DNA of 64,000 nucleotides, from positions 186,001 to 250,000 of the forward strand of contig NZ_VVIP01000059.1 in NCBI RefSeq assembly GCF_009650435.1, read 5' to 3'. Under the pieces are notes generated by a model. It was not told the origin of the DNA and ran no database searches. It saw only the letters and a list, made by a program, of their open reading frames with translations. Each line of letters begins with the position of its first letter. The stretch's first letter is position 1. Position numbers and translations under genes: made by a program. Below, in pieces: positions 34,731-42,675 of this stretch. Source of the DNA: Foetidibacter luteolus (GTDB lineage: Bacteria > Bacteroidota > Bacteroidia > Chitinophagales > Chitinophagaceae).

Positions 34731-34798
34731 TAGTCAACATAGGCTTAAATCGAACCTCCGCTACGCTCCGCTTCGTTTAAGCCCTATATGTTGGCTGC
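34731..34798 (-). repeat. attC10 (short type)
   Basis: R'' GCAGCCAAC (34798-34790), arms GGGCTTAAACGAAGCGGAG / CTCCG...TTCGATTTAAGCC, R' GTTGACTAG (34738 down). Cassette 9 start TTAGCTGCA against R'' TGCAGCCAA matches 8 of 9, with the mismatch a G-T wobble. Confidence 0.85.
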
Positions 34799-34807
34799 AG
34801 GCAGTCG

Positions 34808-35356
34808 TTATTTAGAGAGCCCAAATATTTCCCCTTTATAAACTGAATTTTTGCTCCAATTTATGAAGTGTGATTCAAGTAGCATTATGTTCGTCGTTGT
34901 TGAATTTGGCAATGTCGGAAATATACTGTCTACTGAGATAATTTTATCAGCACTTACAATATAGGTCGCCGACGGGTATTGGAGAATTCTGTCTATATTA
35001 AATGATGTATAAACTTTCTTTGAAGCGTAAATTGTGTTCGTTTGTTTGATTTTGCTTTTTGTCGTGGAACTATGGTCTGTAAACTTAACCCTTATTGTGT
35101 CTCCAAATTTTGAATAAGTGCCAATATGTGTTTGTTTCACTACAGTATTATATTGGTCACGGTAATTTGAACTATACTTGATTACTTTTATTGATGAATC
35201 TCCATCAAGTACGATAATGTAATCTTCTTCCGTTGTCCCAACCAAATGGCAAGCTTGGAAATGTTTGTGAAAGACTTTACTTGTAAAGGGTACTTGTCCA
35301 AACAAAGAAAACTTTGTCAACAAAAGGAGTGTCAATATTTTGAAGTGCTTTGCCAT
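34808..35356 (-). CDS. cassette protein: exported, function unknown
   Basis: A 182-aa protein with a signal peptide (residues 1-20, ILTLLLLTKFSLFGQ). The mature region is beta-rich and polar (EEDYIIVLDGDSSIKVIKYS; TYSKFGDTIRVKFTD), with no cysteine pair or motif I recognise. It may be a small lipocalin-like or periplasmic stress protein, but this is only an impression. The start codon is 22 bp from the attC9 recombination point and the stop 9 bp from attC10. Confidence 0.7.
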   Translation of the reverse strand: MAKHFKILTLLLLTKFSLFGQVPFTSKVFHKHFQACHLVGTTEEDYIIVLDGDSSIKVIKYSSNYRDQYNTVVKQTHIGTYSKFGDTIRVKFTDHSSTTKSKIKQTNTIYASKKVYTSFNIDRILQYPSATYIVSADKIISVDSIFPTLPNSTTTNIMLLESHFINWSKNSVYKGEIFGLSK

Positions 35357-35370
35357 TTTGAAATTTGCTT

Positions 35371-35570
35371 GCAGCTAACGAGCAGGTATTGCCGATGGTG
35401 GGGAATTTTATATTCGTCCGCCCGGAACTGCTGCGTGGCTTTTGATAAAGTTAAATATTAAGAACTAAAGCTGGGCTTTATTAGTCAAGCCCCGAACCGC
35501 AGTACAGCAGAATTCCACTGCTGATTGCTCCAACGTCAAGCCCCACTATTGGCAATACCAATGTTGCACT
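35371..35570 (-). repeat. attC9 (long type, ~200 bp)
   Basis: R'' AGTGCAAC (35570-35563), 17-bp arms TATTGCCAATAGTGGGG / CCCCACCATCGGCAATA, R' GTTAGCTGC (35379 down). Cassette 8 start TTGCAC matches R'' over 6 nt. The long centre is nearly the same as in attC5 and attC6. Confidence 0.85.
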
Positions 35571-35648
35571 AAACCTTCGGTAGCCTTTGCTATTTTCTTT
35601 GCGGAGAAACGTTTGTAGTTTTTGATTTTTCACAAAAAATCTAAAATC

Positions 35649-35996
35649 ATGAACACTACAAAACCTTCTCCGAAAAGTGCCACACTGTTAGCGCAGGCAT
35701 GTACTAAAGTACAGGGATTTTCTGATATGTACCGCCATTTCAAAAGGCGTATGTCAACTTCAGGCCGAAGCACAAGTACACTTAGTAATTATGCCCGGCA
35801 TATAGCGCAGATGGCACTATATTTCAACTGCCGTCCAACGGATCTGGAAGATGACCAGATAGAAGATTACCTCTATGTATTGCAACAGCAGCATAATACA
35901 CCTTCAGAAACATATTTCAAACCTATCTGTAACCTAGCAACCCTCAACGACCCTCGCTTCAATTCAATCCCCATAATTATTCGTCCGGCTACCTAA
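35649..35996 (+). pseudogene. 3'-truncated IS91-associated tyrosine recombinase
   Basis: The frame from ATG 35649 (MNTTKPSPKSATLLAQACTK) encodes a SAM-like core-binding domain of tyrosine recombinases: GRSTSTLSNYARHIAQMALY, DLEDDQIEDYLYVLQQQ. The similarity ends at SETYFK; about 24 unrelated residues follow to the stop at 35996, and the catalytic domain (R...HxxR...Y) is absent. The upstream 30 bp (GTTGCACTAAACCTTCGGTA, GCC) also precede the 34.18-kb remnant, so both come from the same element type. It lies inside a cassette in reverse orientation. Confidence 0.7.
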
Positions 35997-36024
35997 GGTT
36001 CCCCCGCAGCGGTGCGGGGCAGGC

Positions 36025-36086
36025 CGTGCAACATCGGCTTCATCTTTGGCGTTTCACACCCGACGAAGCCTTAGTTGTTAGTAGCC
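36025..36086 (-). repeat. attC8 (short type, ~60 bp)
   Basis: The most canonical site: R'' GGCTACTAAC (36086-36077), arms GGCTTCGTC / GATGAAGCC, a GGTGTGAAACGCC loop stem, R' GTTGCAC (36032 down). Cassette 7 start TTAGTAGCC against R'' GGCTACTAA is a perfect 9-nt complement. Confidence 0.92.
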
Positions 36087-37610
36087 GTTTTTGTACGTCA
36101 TTTCGTTAATAATTCTTTGTTCAATAAGTCTATAAATAAGTTCACCAGCAAACAACTTGTCGTAATAGTTAAAGCCTTTAGGTAAAGTTGATTTTAATAG
36201 CTCCGTTACCCTTGTGTCATAAGTTTCAAAGGAATGTCCTTTGTATTCTATTGTCCAAGGAAGGCTAAATAAACTTGAATTTTTGCTTGTTATTTTTAGG
36301 GTGTCCGATTTGTTGTTAACTACATTTACTATTATGTATGGCTCATTGTCAGTAAAGGAAAATGGATAGAGCGAAAATGTTTTGTAAACAGTATCTAAAA
36401 GCTGCTGGTTTATTGTATCAATAGTCTTGTTCGGGTTTAAAAATAAATTGTTGTCAATGTTCAGCAAATAAGTAAAGTCGCCACCCCAAACTTTTTCTTC
36501 CTGCCTTATTGCTTTTAGTTTGTTATAGTAACTAAAATAATCAGCTACATCTTGCTCAGAAAACTTAAAAGATTGAGCTATTGGTTTCTCATAGTCTTCG
36601 CAAGTTGTAAGAATATTGCACAAAGCAGAAAATGATTCTGAATTCTTAACCTTTAACCCTTTTGAATTTTCCTTGTACAACGCAAATGGTATACAGCCGC
36701 CAGACATTTTATCGAAATCAAATTTTACTGCCTTAATACTTGTCAATTTTATATTGGAAGATAAAAATGAAGCTACGTCTATCTTTCCATTTTGTTGCGA
36801 TTCATATAACTCTATATCTTCAGGTTGAATATATGTTTCAAGCAAATTCAACTTAGAATCCAAAACATACACCTTGTTTCTTATGCTGTATAGCTCAATA
36901 GACTTTTTTGATTGATTTACACAAAAATTTCTTGTTGGTATATTGAAAGTTCGCCAGTCAATCTGATTAAGTTTTGAATAATAAATATGGTCATTTTGGT
37001 CTATGAGTATAGTTGAATCTACAATTTGGACTTTATCAATTCTATTCCTTGCTGAATTTTTTGTAATACTGAATTTGTTTTGGTCAAGCGGTGAAGGAAT
37101 TTGTTTTGTAGTTTGCCAATTGTCATTTGTTATAGCAAGTCCATTATGAAGTCCACCAGCTATTCCGTTTAAAGAATCAGTCATATAAATTGAAAGCACT
37201 CTGTTTATCGGGTTAAAGGGCTTTGGTTTTACTGCCCATGTTGTACCATAGTCGCTTGAATAGTGAATATATTCGTCAGAACCTCCCATCCAAACTTTTC
37301 CATCTTCTTGAAAATGAGTATTGTAAATCCAAGCATCACCTTTGAAATGGTTTTTCTTCCAATTTTTACCACCGTCAAAGGTTTGGAAAACTACATTCTT
37401 CGGTGTGTTGTAAGTTGAATTGTCTGCCAAGTATCCTGAAATCAGGAATGTGTCCTTATTAAATTGCATTATGTTGCCAAGCTTGTCATATTGGCTTAAA
37501 GTGAATTTGGATTTTAAACTATTTGCAATCATGTCATCTGTCAAACCCGACTGACCGAATAGTTTAGTGAAGCTTGTCAAAATTATCAATATGAGTATAA
37601 GGGTCTTCAT
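36078..37610 (-). CDS. cassette protein: exported beta-propeller (YCF48/VPS10-like) protein
   Basis: The protein is 510 aa from ATG 37610 (MKTLILILIILTSFTKLFGQ, signal peptide); the longer frame from 37652 runs into attC7. Residues ~60-200 contain Asp-box-like photosynthesis-stability/sortilin propeller repeats (VVFQTFDGGKNWKKNHF; IHYSSDYGTTWAVKP; LAITNDNWQTTKQI). The C-terminal half is a separate domain (YFSYYNKLKAIRQEEKVWGG; SLPWTIEYKGHSFETYDTRV). It is likely periplasmic or surface exposed, with unknown function. The start codon is 14 bp after the recombination point, and the stop codon lies within the attC8 R'' box. Confidence 0.8.
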   Translation of the reverse strand: MKTLILILIILTSFTKLFGQSGLTDDMIANSLKSKFTLSQYDKLGNIMQFNKDTFLISGYLADNSTYNTPKNVVFQTFDGGKNWKKNHFKGDAWIYNTHFQEDGKVWMGGSDEYIHYSSDYGTTWAVKPKPFNPINRVLSIYMTDSLNGIAGGLHNGLAITNDNWQTTKQIPSPLDQNKFSITKNSARNRIDKVQIVDSTILIDQNDHIYYSKLNQIDWRTFNIPTRNFCVNQSKKSIELYSIRNKVYVLDSKLNLLETYIQPEDIELYESQQNGKIDVASFLSSNIKLTSIKAVKFDFDKMSGGCIPFALYKENSKGLKVKNSESFSALCNILTTCEDYEKPIAQSFKFSEQDVADYFSYYNKLKAIRQEEKVWGGDFTYLLNIDNNLFLNPNKTIDTINQQLLDTVYKTFSLYPFSFTDNEPYIIVNVVNNKSDTLKITSKNSSLFSLPWTIEYKGHSFETYDTRVTELLKSTLPKGFNYYDKLFAGELIYRLIEQRIINEMTYKNGY

Positions 37611-37615
37611 AAAAT

Positions 37616-37815
37616 GGCTACTAACGTTCGAGTATTGCCGATGGTGGGGCAATAGAATTCTGTCACGCTGGAACTAAAGTTGATGTTTGCAATATTGCTG
37701 ATGATTTGTTTATAAGCCAAATTTATAATGTCTTGCTGAAACTGAAGCCAAATAGTTATATAGTTGTTGAAGTTTATACCGTTCAGCCCCGCTATTGGCA
37801 ATATTTATGTTGTTC
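37616..37815 (-). repeat. attC7 (long type)
   Basis: R'' CGAACAAC (37815-37809), arms TATTGCCAATAGCGGGGC / GCCCCACCATCGGCAATA, R' GTTAGTAGC (37625 down). Cassette 6 start TTGTGCG against R'' CGAACAA matches 6 of 7. The R'' box is inside the last codons of the 37.8-kb gene. Confidence 0.85.
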
Positions 37816-38377
37816 GTTCGTTTTTTGTCTTGAAGAATTCAATTAATGTAGATAGCTTCTTGTCTGAAATGCTAAATTTAAATAATGAGTACTCGTGAAC
37901 TTGATTATCTGAAGTAAAAATTACGAGATAAGAACTCCTTCCACGTCCAACTTGTCGTAACAAAATTTGTGTATCTACAATCTCTGTCCAAGGAATAATC
38001 TTTCGGTCAATTTCGATGTAATTTTTATTAAGCTTAATAGCAAAAATGTATTTACGATTCAAAAAGGTATTCCAAATGATTATCCAAATTATAATGCTTA
38101 TAAAAATAAGTCCCCCAATTGTGACTGGGACAAGAATATGCTTATTCAGCAAATTGAACAAAATAAGCCAACTTACTATTGAAAAAATAAGAAAAATTGT
38201 TGCTATGAACCTGTCAAAAAGTGAAGGATGAAATAATTTTTCAACCTCAATTGATATTCCTTTTGTCGAACCAGCTAATTCTTTTGTACTATAAATTTTT
38301 GGATAATTCATAAAGACTTTCTCAAGCCAAGTCATATTTGTTTCTTCTTGCTTAATAAATTCTTCTACTAAAGTCAT
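37805..38377 (-). CDS. cassette protein: two-helix membrane protein with PH-like tail
   Basis: A 190-aa protein. Residues ~55-75 and 83-105 are transmembrane (FDRFIATIFLIFSIVSWLIL; LVPVTIGGLIFISIIIWIII). The following ~80 residues (YIFAIKLNKNYIEIDRKIIP, W, TEIVDTQILLRQ, SSYLVIFTSDNQVHEYSLF) have the strand pattern of bacterial PH/YcxB-like domains. A second in-frame Met at ~15 (MTWLEKVFMNYP) is an alternative start. The last five codons and stop lie inside attC7, so the attC sequence is constrained by coding or the reverse. Confidence 0.72.
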   Translation of the reverse strand: MTLVEEFIKQEETNMTWLEKVFMNYPKIYSTKELAGSTKGISIEVEKLFHPSLFDRFIATIFLIFSIVSWLILFNLLNKHILVPVTIGGLIFISIIIWIIIWNTFLNRKYIFAIKLNKNYIEIDRKIIPWTEIVDTQILLRQVGRGRSSYLVIFTSDNQVHEYSLFKFSISDKKLSTLIEFFKTKNERTT

Positions 38378-38404
38378 ATAAATTTTTAGGGTTTTTAAAA
38401 ATGA

Positions 38405-38604
38405 CGCACAACGAGCAGGTATTGCCGATGGTGGGGAATTATTATTCCGTCCGCCGGAACCGCTGCCTGGCTTTTTGATAAAGTTAAGTATTATGAACTA
38501 AAGCTGGGCTTTATTCGTCAAGCCCCGAACCGCAGCACAGCAGAATTACCGCTGCTGATTGCTCCAATGTCAAGCCCCACTATTGGCAATACCAATGTTG
38601 GCAG
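38405..38604 (-). repeat. attC6 (long type)
   Basis: R'' TTCTGCCAAC (38606-38597), 17-bp arms TATTGCCAATAGTGGGG / CCCCACCATCGGCAATA, R' GTTGTGCG (38412 down). Cassette 5 start TTGGCAGAA against R'' TTCTGCCAA is a perfect 9-nt complement. Confidence 0.92.
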
Positions 38605-38614
38605 AAGTACATCG

Positions 38615-40087
38615 TCACTTGATGCCGTTGTCCTTTAATAATTTCGTGAACTCTTTACCTCCCCAATCCTTTCTCAATGCTGGGTTTGTCTTGGCTGTTT
38701 CCACAATACGCTTATTAATTTCTTTGTCTTTTAGTGCAATCAAAACTTCAGTTGCTTTCAAATAGATATGTGGGTTATCTTCCGTCTTAAGCCGGTCAAA
38801 CACGGCTGATACGAAAGAAGTGTCGCCTAATTTTAATGCCTTGTCTGCGAATGTTGGAAACTGATGAACATTAATCTCTCTAACGTTTTTGTTGATTATG
38901 TCAATAGCATATGGTCTGTCTCTAACTAAAACTGTGTCAAGCATAACAGCTAAAAGGTTTACGGGTGTTTCTTCACCTTCACTGAAACCACCTGTGTTGA
39001 GATAATAAAAATCATCTGCATTTTGTAGCGTCTTCTTTGTTAGCTGAAATGCCTTGTCTGGATTTGTTGGGTATAGCAAGTTGAATACTTTAGTATTTAT
39101 CTTCTTTTCATTTTCCCACATTGTCCAAAGAAGGTCATCATAAATTGGAATATAGAAATCTTGAACTGCTGCGAAAATAAAGTCTATATGATACTGTCGA
39201 ATGTTTTCGTGTTTTGTCTGGGTGAATGGCACTTTTAAAAGTTGAAGTACAGTGTCATTTTTATAACTGGCAATAGCTTTATAAAGTTCTCTCCATTCCG
39301 TACTCCAAGCTCCTTTGTCGATTGCTTCATATAAAGACTTTTTCAGTAACGGAAGAAAGGCGTTGTTGGGAAATTCGCTAATTGCTTTGTATGTAAAGAA
39401 AAGTTGGTCGTAACGTTCACCTTTTAATCTGTTATTTAAAATTAGCGGTATATCCTGCTCTCTTTTAAATTTTGCTAACGTTACCAATGCCGACTGATTG
39501 TTTTCTTTCAAAACAAGTTCTCTGACCCTTTCATATGATGTTTCATTTTGTTTAGTTCTGTTTATTGCATTTCCCTTTGCGTACAACGTATTTGGAGTAT
39601 ATACAAGAATGCTGTCTAAATAATCATATTCTGCAGCTGTAAGTTTCTTTGAGTTTAAGTCAACATATTGCGGTGTCACAAGATTAATAAAGAAGTCGCC
39701 GACTTTTTCTCTGCTTCCTATGCAACCAAACTGAGTATTTACTGATGCTGTGTCAACAATATGTGCAAGAACAATGGGAAGTAGATTGGCAGAAGGTTTA
39801 TAAGTCAAAGCCCAAAACGAATAGCAACGAACAACTCCATTTGGATGATTTGTTAATTCTACCAATTCGTCCTGTGTTGCTCTATTTTGTAGCTCTGCGA
39901 AGTTGTCGTATTGTGCTGGGCGAATTCCAGCATAATAAACTGCACTACCCATTAGCTCATTAGTCTTCGCAATTTTTGAAACAATTATTTCCGTCTGTCT
40001 GGAAATCTTTGTCTTGTCAAACTGAAAATGCTGCCCAAAACAGTTTAGGGTAAAGGTCAGGATGATTATGGTAACGAGATGTTTCAT
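38615..40087 (-). CDS. cassette protein: exported HEAT-repeat-like protein
   Basis: The protein is 490 aa from ATG 40087 (MKHLVTIIILTFTLNCFGQH, signal peptide). The frame extends five codons further to a TTG within the attC5 R' box, which is rejected. The body is alpha-helical with HEAT-like pairs (ATQDELVELTNHPNGVVRCY, SFWALTY; ALVTLAKFKREQDIPLILNN; NPHIYLKATEVLIALKDKEI). The C-terminus is RKDWGGKEFTKLLKDNGIK. It is probably a periplasmic scaffold, with no catalytic motif. The start is 14 bp past the recombination point, so there is no room for its own promoter within the cassette. Confidence 0.75.
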   Translation of the reverse strand: MKHLVTIIILTFTLNCFGQHFQFDKTKISRQTEIIVSKIAKTNELMGSAVYYAGIRPAQYDNFAELQNRATQDELVELTNHPNGVVRCYSFWALTYKPSANLLPIVLAHIVDTASVNTQFGCIGSREKVGDFFINLVTPQYVDLNSKKLTAAEYDYLDSILVYTPNTLYAKGNAINRTKQNETSYERVRELVLKENNQSALVTLAKFKREQDIPLILNNRLKGERYDQLFFTYKAISEFPNNAFLPLLKKSLYEAIDKGAWSTEWRELYKAIASYKNDTVLQLLKVPFTQTKHENIRQYHIDFIFAAVQDFYIPIYDDLLWTMWENEKKINTKVFNLLYPTNPDKAFQLTKKTLQNADDFYYLNTGGFSEGEETPVNLLAVMLDTVLVRDRPYAIDIINKNVREINVHQFPTFADKALKLGDTSFVSAVFDRLKTEDNPHIYLKATEVLIALKDKEINKRIVETAKTNPALRKDWGGKEFTKLLKDNGIK

Positions 40088-40095
40088 TTGTATTT

Positions 40096-40299
40096 CTGCC
40101 AACGGGCAGGTATTGCCGATGGTGGGGAATTTTATATTCGTCCGCCCGGAACTGCTGCCTGGCTTTTTGATAAAGTTAAATATTAAGAACTAAAGCTGGG
40201 CTTTATTCGTCGAGCCCCGAACCGCAGTACAGTAGAATTACTGCTGCTGATTGCTCCAATGTCAAGCCCCACTATTGGCAATACCAATGTTGGTTGCAG
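40096..40299 (-). repeat. attC5 (long type)
   Basis: R'' CTGCAACCAAC (40299-40289), arms as in attC6, R' GTTGGCAG (40103 down). Cassette 4 start TTGGTTGCA against R'' TGCAACCAA is a perfect 9-nt complement. The central ~130 bp are almost identical to attC6 and attC9. Confidence 0.92.
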
Positions 40300-40302
40300 T
40301 TG

Positions 40303-40830
40303 TTAGTCCACAATTTTGAAAGTAATTTCATTTGAATAATTACTTTTTAAGTCAGACAACAATTTTTTGTCAGCTCCCATTGTCCACGTTTTATCGCCTA
40401 TGAAATTATATTTAACCTTTGCTTTGTATGTCCCAACTTGTTGTGAAAAGTTTGATACAAAAGTGTGCCAGTCAAATTGTTTACTTATTGTGTCTTGGGG
40501 TGCAAGTTTAATAATGTCTCTCGTTGTAAAAGAAGGGGCACATCTTATATCTCCTGACCAAAATTTTGCGTCTGAACCATTGATTGAAATTGTCCACGGA
40601 TGAGGGAATATTTTATAGGCTTCAGGATTTACAAAATAGATTGTGTCGTTACCATTGTTTTTTATGGTGCAAATTAAAACAACAGAAAACCAATCGTCCT
40701 TAGCTTTTGGTAATTTGTTTATTGTGTCCTTAACTTGAAGCGTTAAAGAAAGATTCCCTGTCTGTCCATTAGATTTAATTACGAACAGTGTCAGGAAAAA
40801 TAATGTTATGTAAATTTTGAAGTGTCTCAT
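40303..40830 (-). CDS. cassette protein: exported beta-rich protein
   Basis: The protein is 175 aa from ATG 40830 (MRHFKIYITLFFLTLFVIKS, NGQ signal peptide); the five-codon extension to 40845 is rejected because it starts at the recombination site. The mature part (SLTLQVKDTINKLPKAKDDW, FSVVLICTIKNNGNDTIYFV) reads as one immunoglobulin-like beta-sandwich, faintly like BsuPI-type proteinase-inhibitor folds. I would not assign a function. Start 15 bp after the recombination point, stop 3 bp from the attC5 R'' box. Confidence 0.7.
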   Translation of the reverse strand: MRHFKIYITLFFLTLFVIKSNGQTGNLSLTLQVKDTINKLPKAKDDWFSVVLICTIKNNGNDTIYFVNPEAYKIFPHPWTISINGSDAKFWSGDIRCAPSFTTRDIIKLAPQDTISKQFDWHTFVSNFSQQVGTYKAKVKYNFIGDKTWTMGADKKLLSDLKSNYSNEITFKIVD

Positions 40831-40837
40831 TACAATT

Positions 40838-41040
40838 GCAACCAACGTCCAGGGCTTTCTGCTGTGCTGATATTCCGTGATTCGTCAGCCCGAACCGGTG
40901 CTGAGTAAAGTTAATGTAGTTGATATTATATTCTGCCGCTCGGTTTTATTCGTCCAGCCCGGACTACAGCTGATAAGCGAACGGGACGATGAGAATATAT
41001 TCGTCAGCCAGCATAGCAGAAAACCCCATGTTGCATGCAG
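40838..41040 (-). repeat. attC4 (long type)
   Basis: R'' CTGCATGCAAC (41040-41030), arms TTCTGCTATGCTGGCTGAC / CAGCACAGCAGAA, R' GTTGGTTGC (40846 down). Cassette 3 start TTGCATGCA against R'' TGCATGCAA is a perfect 9-nt complement. Confidence 0.92.
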
Positions 41041-41049
41041 TTTTTTTCG

Positions 41050-41616
41050 TCAGGCTGTGTCATGGCCAAAAAAATATCCTTTGATAAACTTACTGTATGC
41101 TTCCGTGCTTTCGTAGTCAGGAAACTCCTTTAGTCCGTTTAACTCAGTTAAAATTTTTGGGTATTGATTTGCTAGTTTCGGGTTAGCCTTAAATTCTTCT
41201 TGAATATATTTGATAACATCATCGACTTCATGCCCAACACATATCATTTCTCTGTCAAGTCCTAAACCGGCGTCCATATTGTTAGCGTTAAACTTTGCGT
41301 CATAAATGATGAAAGTGTCTTGCAAGTCGCCGATGTCATATAAATAATAACAAAGCTGATATAGATTATCGTGTCGATGTGTTGCAAGTTCGCATTTCAT
41401 TTCTTCAGCAAATAGTTGTCGAATGAGATGAATCTCCGCTTGCGAAAAATCATGCAACAAGCTTTCTACAATTTCAGCTCTGAATTCAAGGTTTGCGTCC
41501 ATTAGATGTCCGTCGGTTGTACTAACAGGTTTAAATTCAAAACTGCTCGTTAGGTGCAACAAAGATCCTTGGTTGGGCAATTCTCTGTATGCTGATATGA
41601 GTTCAGAGGCTGTCAT
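41050..41616 (-). CDS. cassette protein: soluble, function unknown
   Basis: The protein is 188 aa from ATG 41616 (MTASELISAYRELPNQGSLL). The open frame runs on to 41811, but its first 65 codons are translated attC3 and are rejected. It is acidic and helical (LEFRAEIVESLLHDFSQAEI; FANPKLANQYPKILTEL-like region), with no signal peptide, unlike most neighbours. The style resembles immunity or SMI1-type accessory proteins, but there is no specific match. Start 14 bp from the recombination point. Confidence 0.7.
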   Translation of the reverse strand: MTASELISAYRELPNQGSLLHLTSSFEFKPVSTTDGHLMDANLEFRAEIVESLLHDFSQAEIHLIRQLFAEEMKCELATHRHDNLYQLCYYLYDIGDLQDTFIIYDAKFNANNMDAGLGLDREMICVGHEVDDVIKYIQEEFKANPKLANQYPKILTELNGLKEFPDYESTEAYSKFIKGYFFGHDTA

Positions 41617-41623
41617 TAAAATT

Positions 41624-41824
41624 GCATGCAACGAGCAGGGCTTTATGCAGGTTGGGAATTCGTGTTCCGTCTGCCCACAACCGCTGCTGATTGAAAATAT
41701 AAAGTTGAATGTAAGAACTAAAGTTGAAAGTTGTTTGTCCAGCCCGAACCACAGCTTGGATTTGCAATTGGTTGATGTTACAATGTCGAGCCCAACTTGC
41801 ATAAAACCCAATGTTATAGGCAGC
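41624..41824 (-). repeat. attC3 (long type)
   Basis: R'' CTGCCTATAAC (41824-41813), arms GGGTTTTATGCAAGTTGGG / CCCAACCTGCATAAAGCCC, R' GTTGCATGC (41632 down). Cassette 2 start TTATAGGCA against R'' TGCCTATAA is a perfect 9-nt complement. Confidence 0.92.
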
Positions 41825-41828
41825 CTTG

Positions 41829-42447
41829 CTAAGTTTGTTCCTTAAAACCTTCCTGTCTTAGTAGAGTAGTAAATAATTCTAAGTCTCGCTTTAGGTCAGA
41901 AACTGTTTGTGAAACTTGTTGCCTTGTGTCATATTGCTTAACTACACTTCCAAGTCTAAATTCTGCGTTATGTTGTTTGAACTTTTCCGTCAAGTGACTG
42001 TACTCATTTTTTTCAAGTTTCTTCCATTCTACGGGTATGTCAAATTCTATAAAATGAAACCCCTTCTCTTTAGATAAGTCCATTCTTAGTGTGAAGTTAT
42101 TTAGCTTCCCTTCTTTGATTTCTTCTGTCAATGCCCATTTAGAATTTTTGTCCAAATAGGCTTTATGGAACCCAATGTGTTCTATATCGTTAAATGGAAA
42201 TTTGGAAAACGCCTTTTGTCTGGTCTTTCGTTTTAACAACCAAACGACATACCCAAGAAGCATTAGAAAAAGAGGAAAACCTACACCTGTTGTCAAAATA
42301 ATATAAAAAAGCAATTGTCCGTTTGGCAAATTCCCTGTCAAATATGCGATTGTAAGAAACAATTGAAACCACTCCTAATGAGACAAGTGAAAGTCTGGCG
42401 AAAAGAGCTTTTAGCTTGTCTCTGTTTAATTGAAGGAATGTGTCCAT
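41829..42447 (-). pseudogene. cassette gene with frameshift: two-helix membrane protein
   Basis: Two overlapping minus-strand frames form one protein. The first starts at ATG 42447 (MDTFLQLNRDKLKALFARLS, LVSLGVVSIV). The second takes over near 42362 (FLTIAYLTGNLPNGQLLFYI, ILTTGVGFPLFLMLLGYVVW) and runs to the stop at 41829. Joining them near the GTTTC at ~42360 rebuilds a continuous first transmembrane helix, a second helix at ~50-75 and a ~130-residue soluble tail. One extra base (or two lost) explains it. The 42447 start is 15 bp after the recombination point, as in neighbouring cassettes, which supports it as the true start. Confidence 0.7.
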
Positions 42448-42455
42448 AAAGGTTG

Positions 42456-42657
42456 CCTATAACGTTCGAGGCTTGCCGCAGGGCTGGAATTGTTGCTGTG
42501 TCTGCCCGGCAACTGAAGCCGATTGAAAAACTAATGTTGAAGTTAACAACTAAAAGCCAAATAGAATTCGGTCAAGCCCGATATTAGTTGATAGTAGTAC
42601 AACAGCCGATTGTTATTACGTCCGCCAGCCTTGCGGCAAACCTTTTGTTATAGGCAT
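42456..42657 (-). repeat. attC2 (long type)
   Basis: R'' ATGCCTATAAC (42657-42647), arms TTTGCCGCAAGGCTGG / CCAGCCCTGCGGCAAG, R' GTTATAGGC (42463 down). Cassette 1 start TTATAGGCA against R'' TGCCTATAA is a perfect 9-nt complement. Confidence 0.92.
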
Positions 42658-42675
42658 GCCTTGTCGGTCCTCACA

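Noticed and set aside
35649-35996. Integron integrase candidate
   Set aside because: The sequence matches the IS91-associated recombinase core-binding domain, lacks the catalytic domain and the IntI-specific insert, and is reversed relative to the array.
41617-41811. 65-residue extension of the 41.05-kb cassette gene
   Set aside because: It translates attC3; the ATG at 41616 is 14 bp from the recombination point like neighbouring cassettes.
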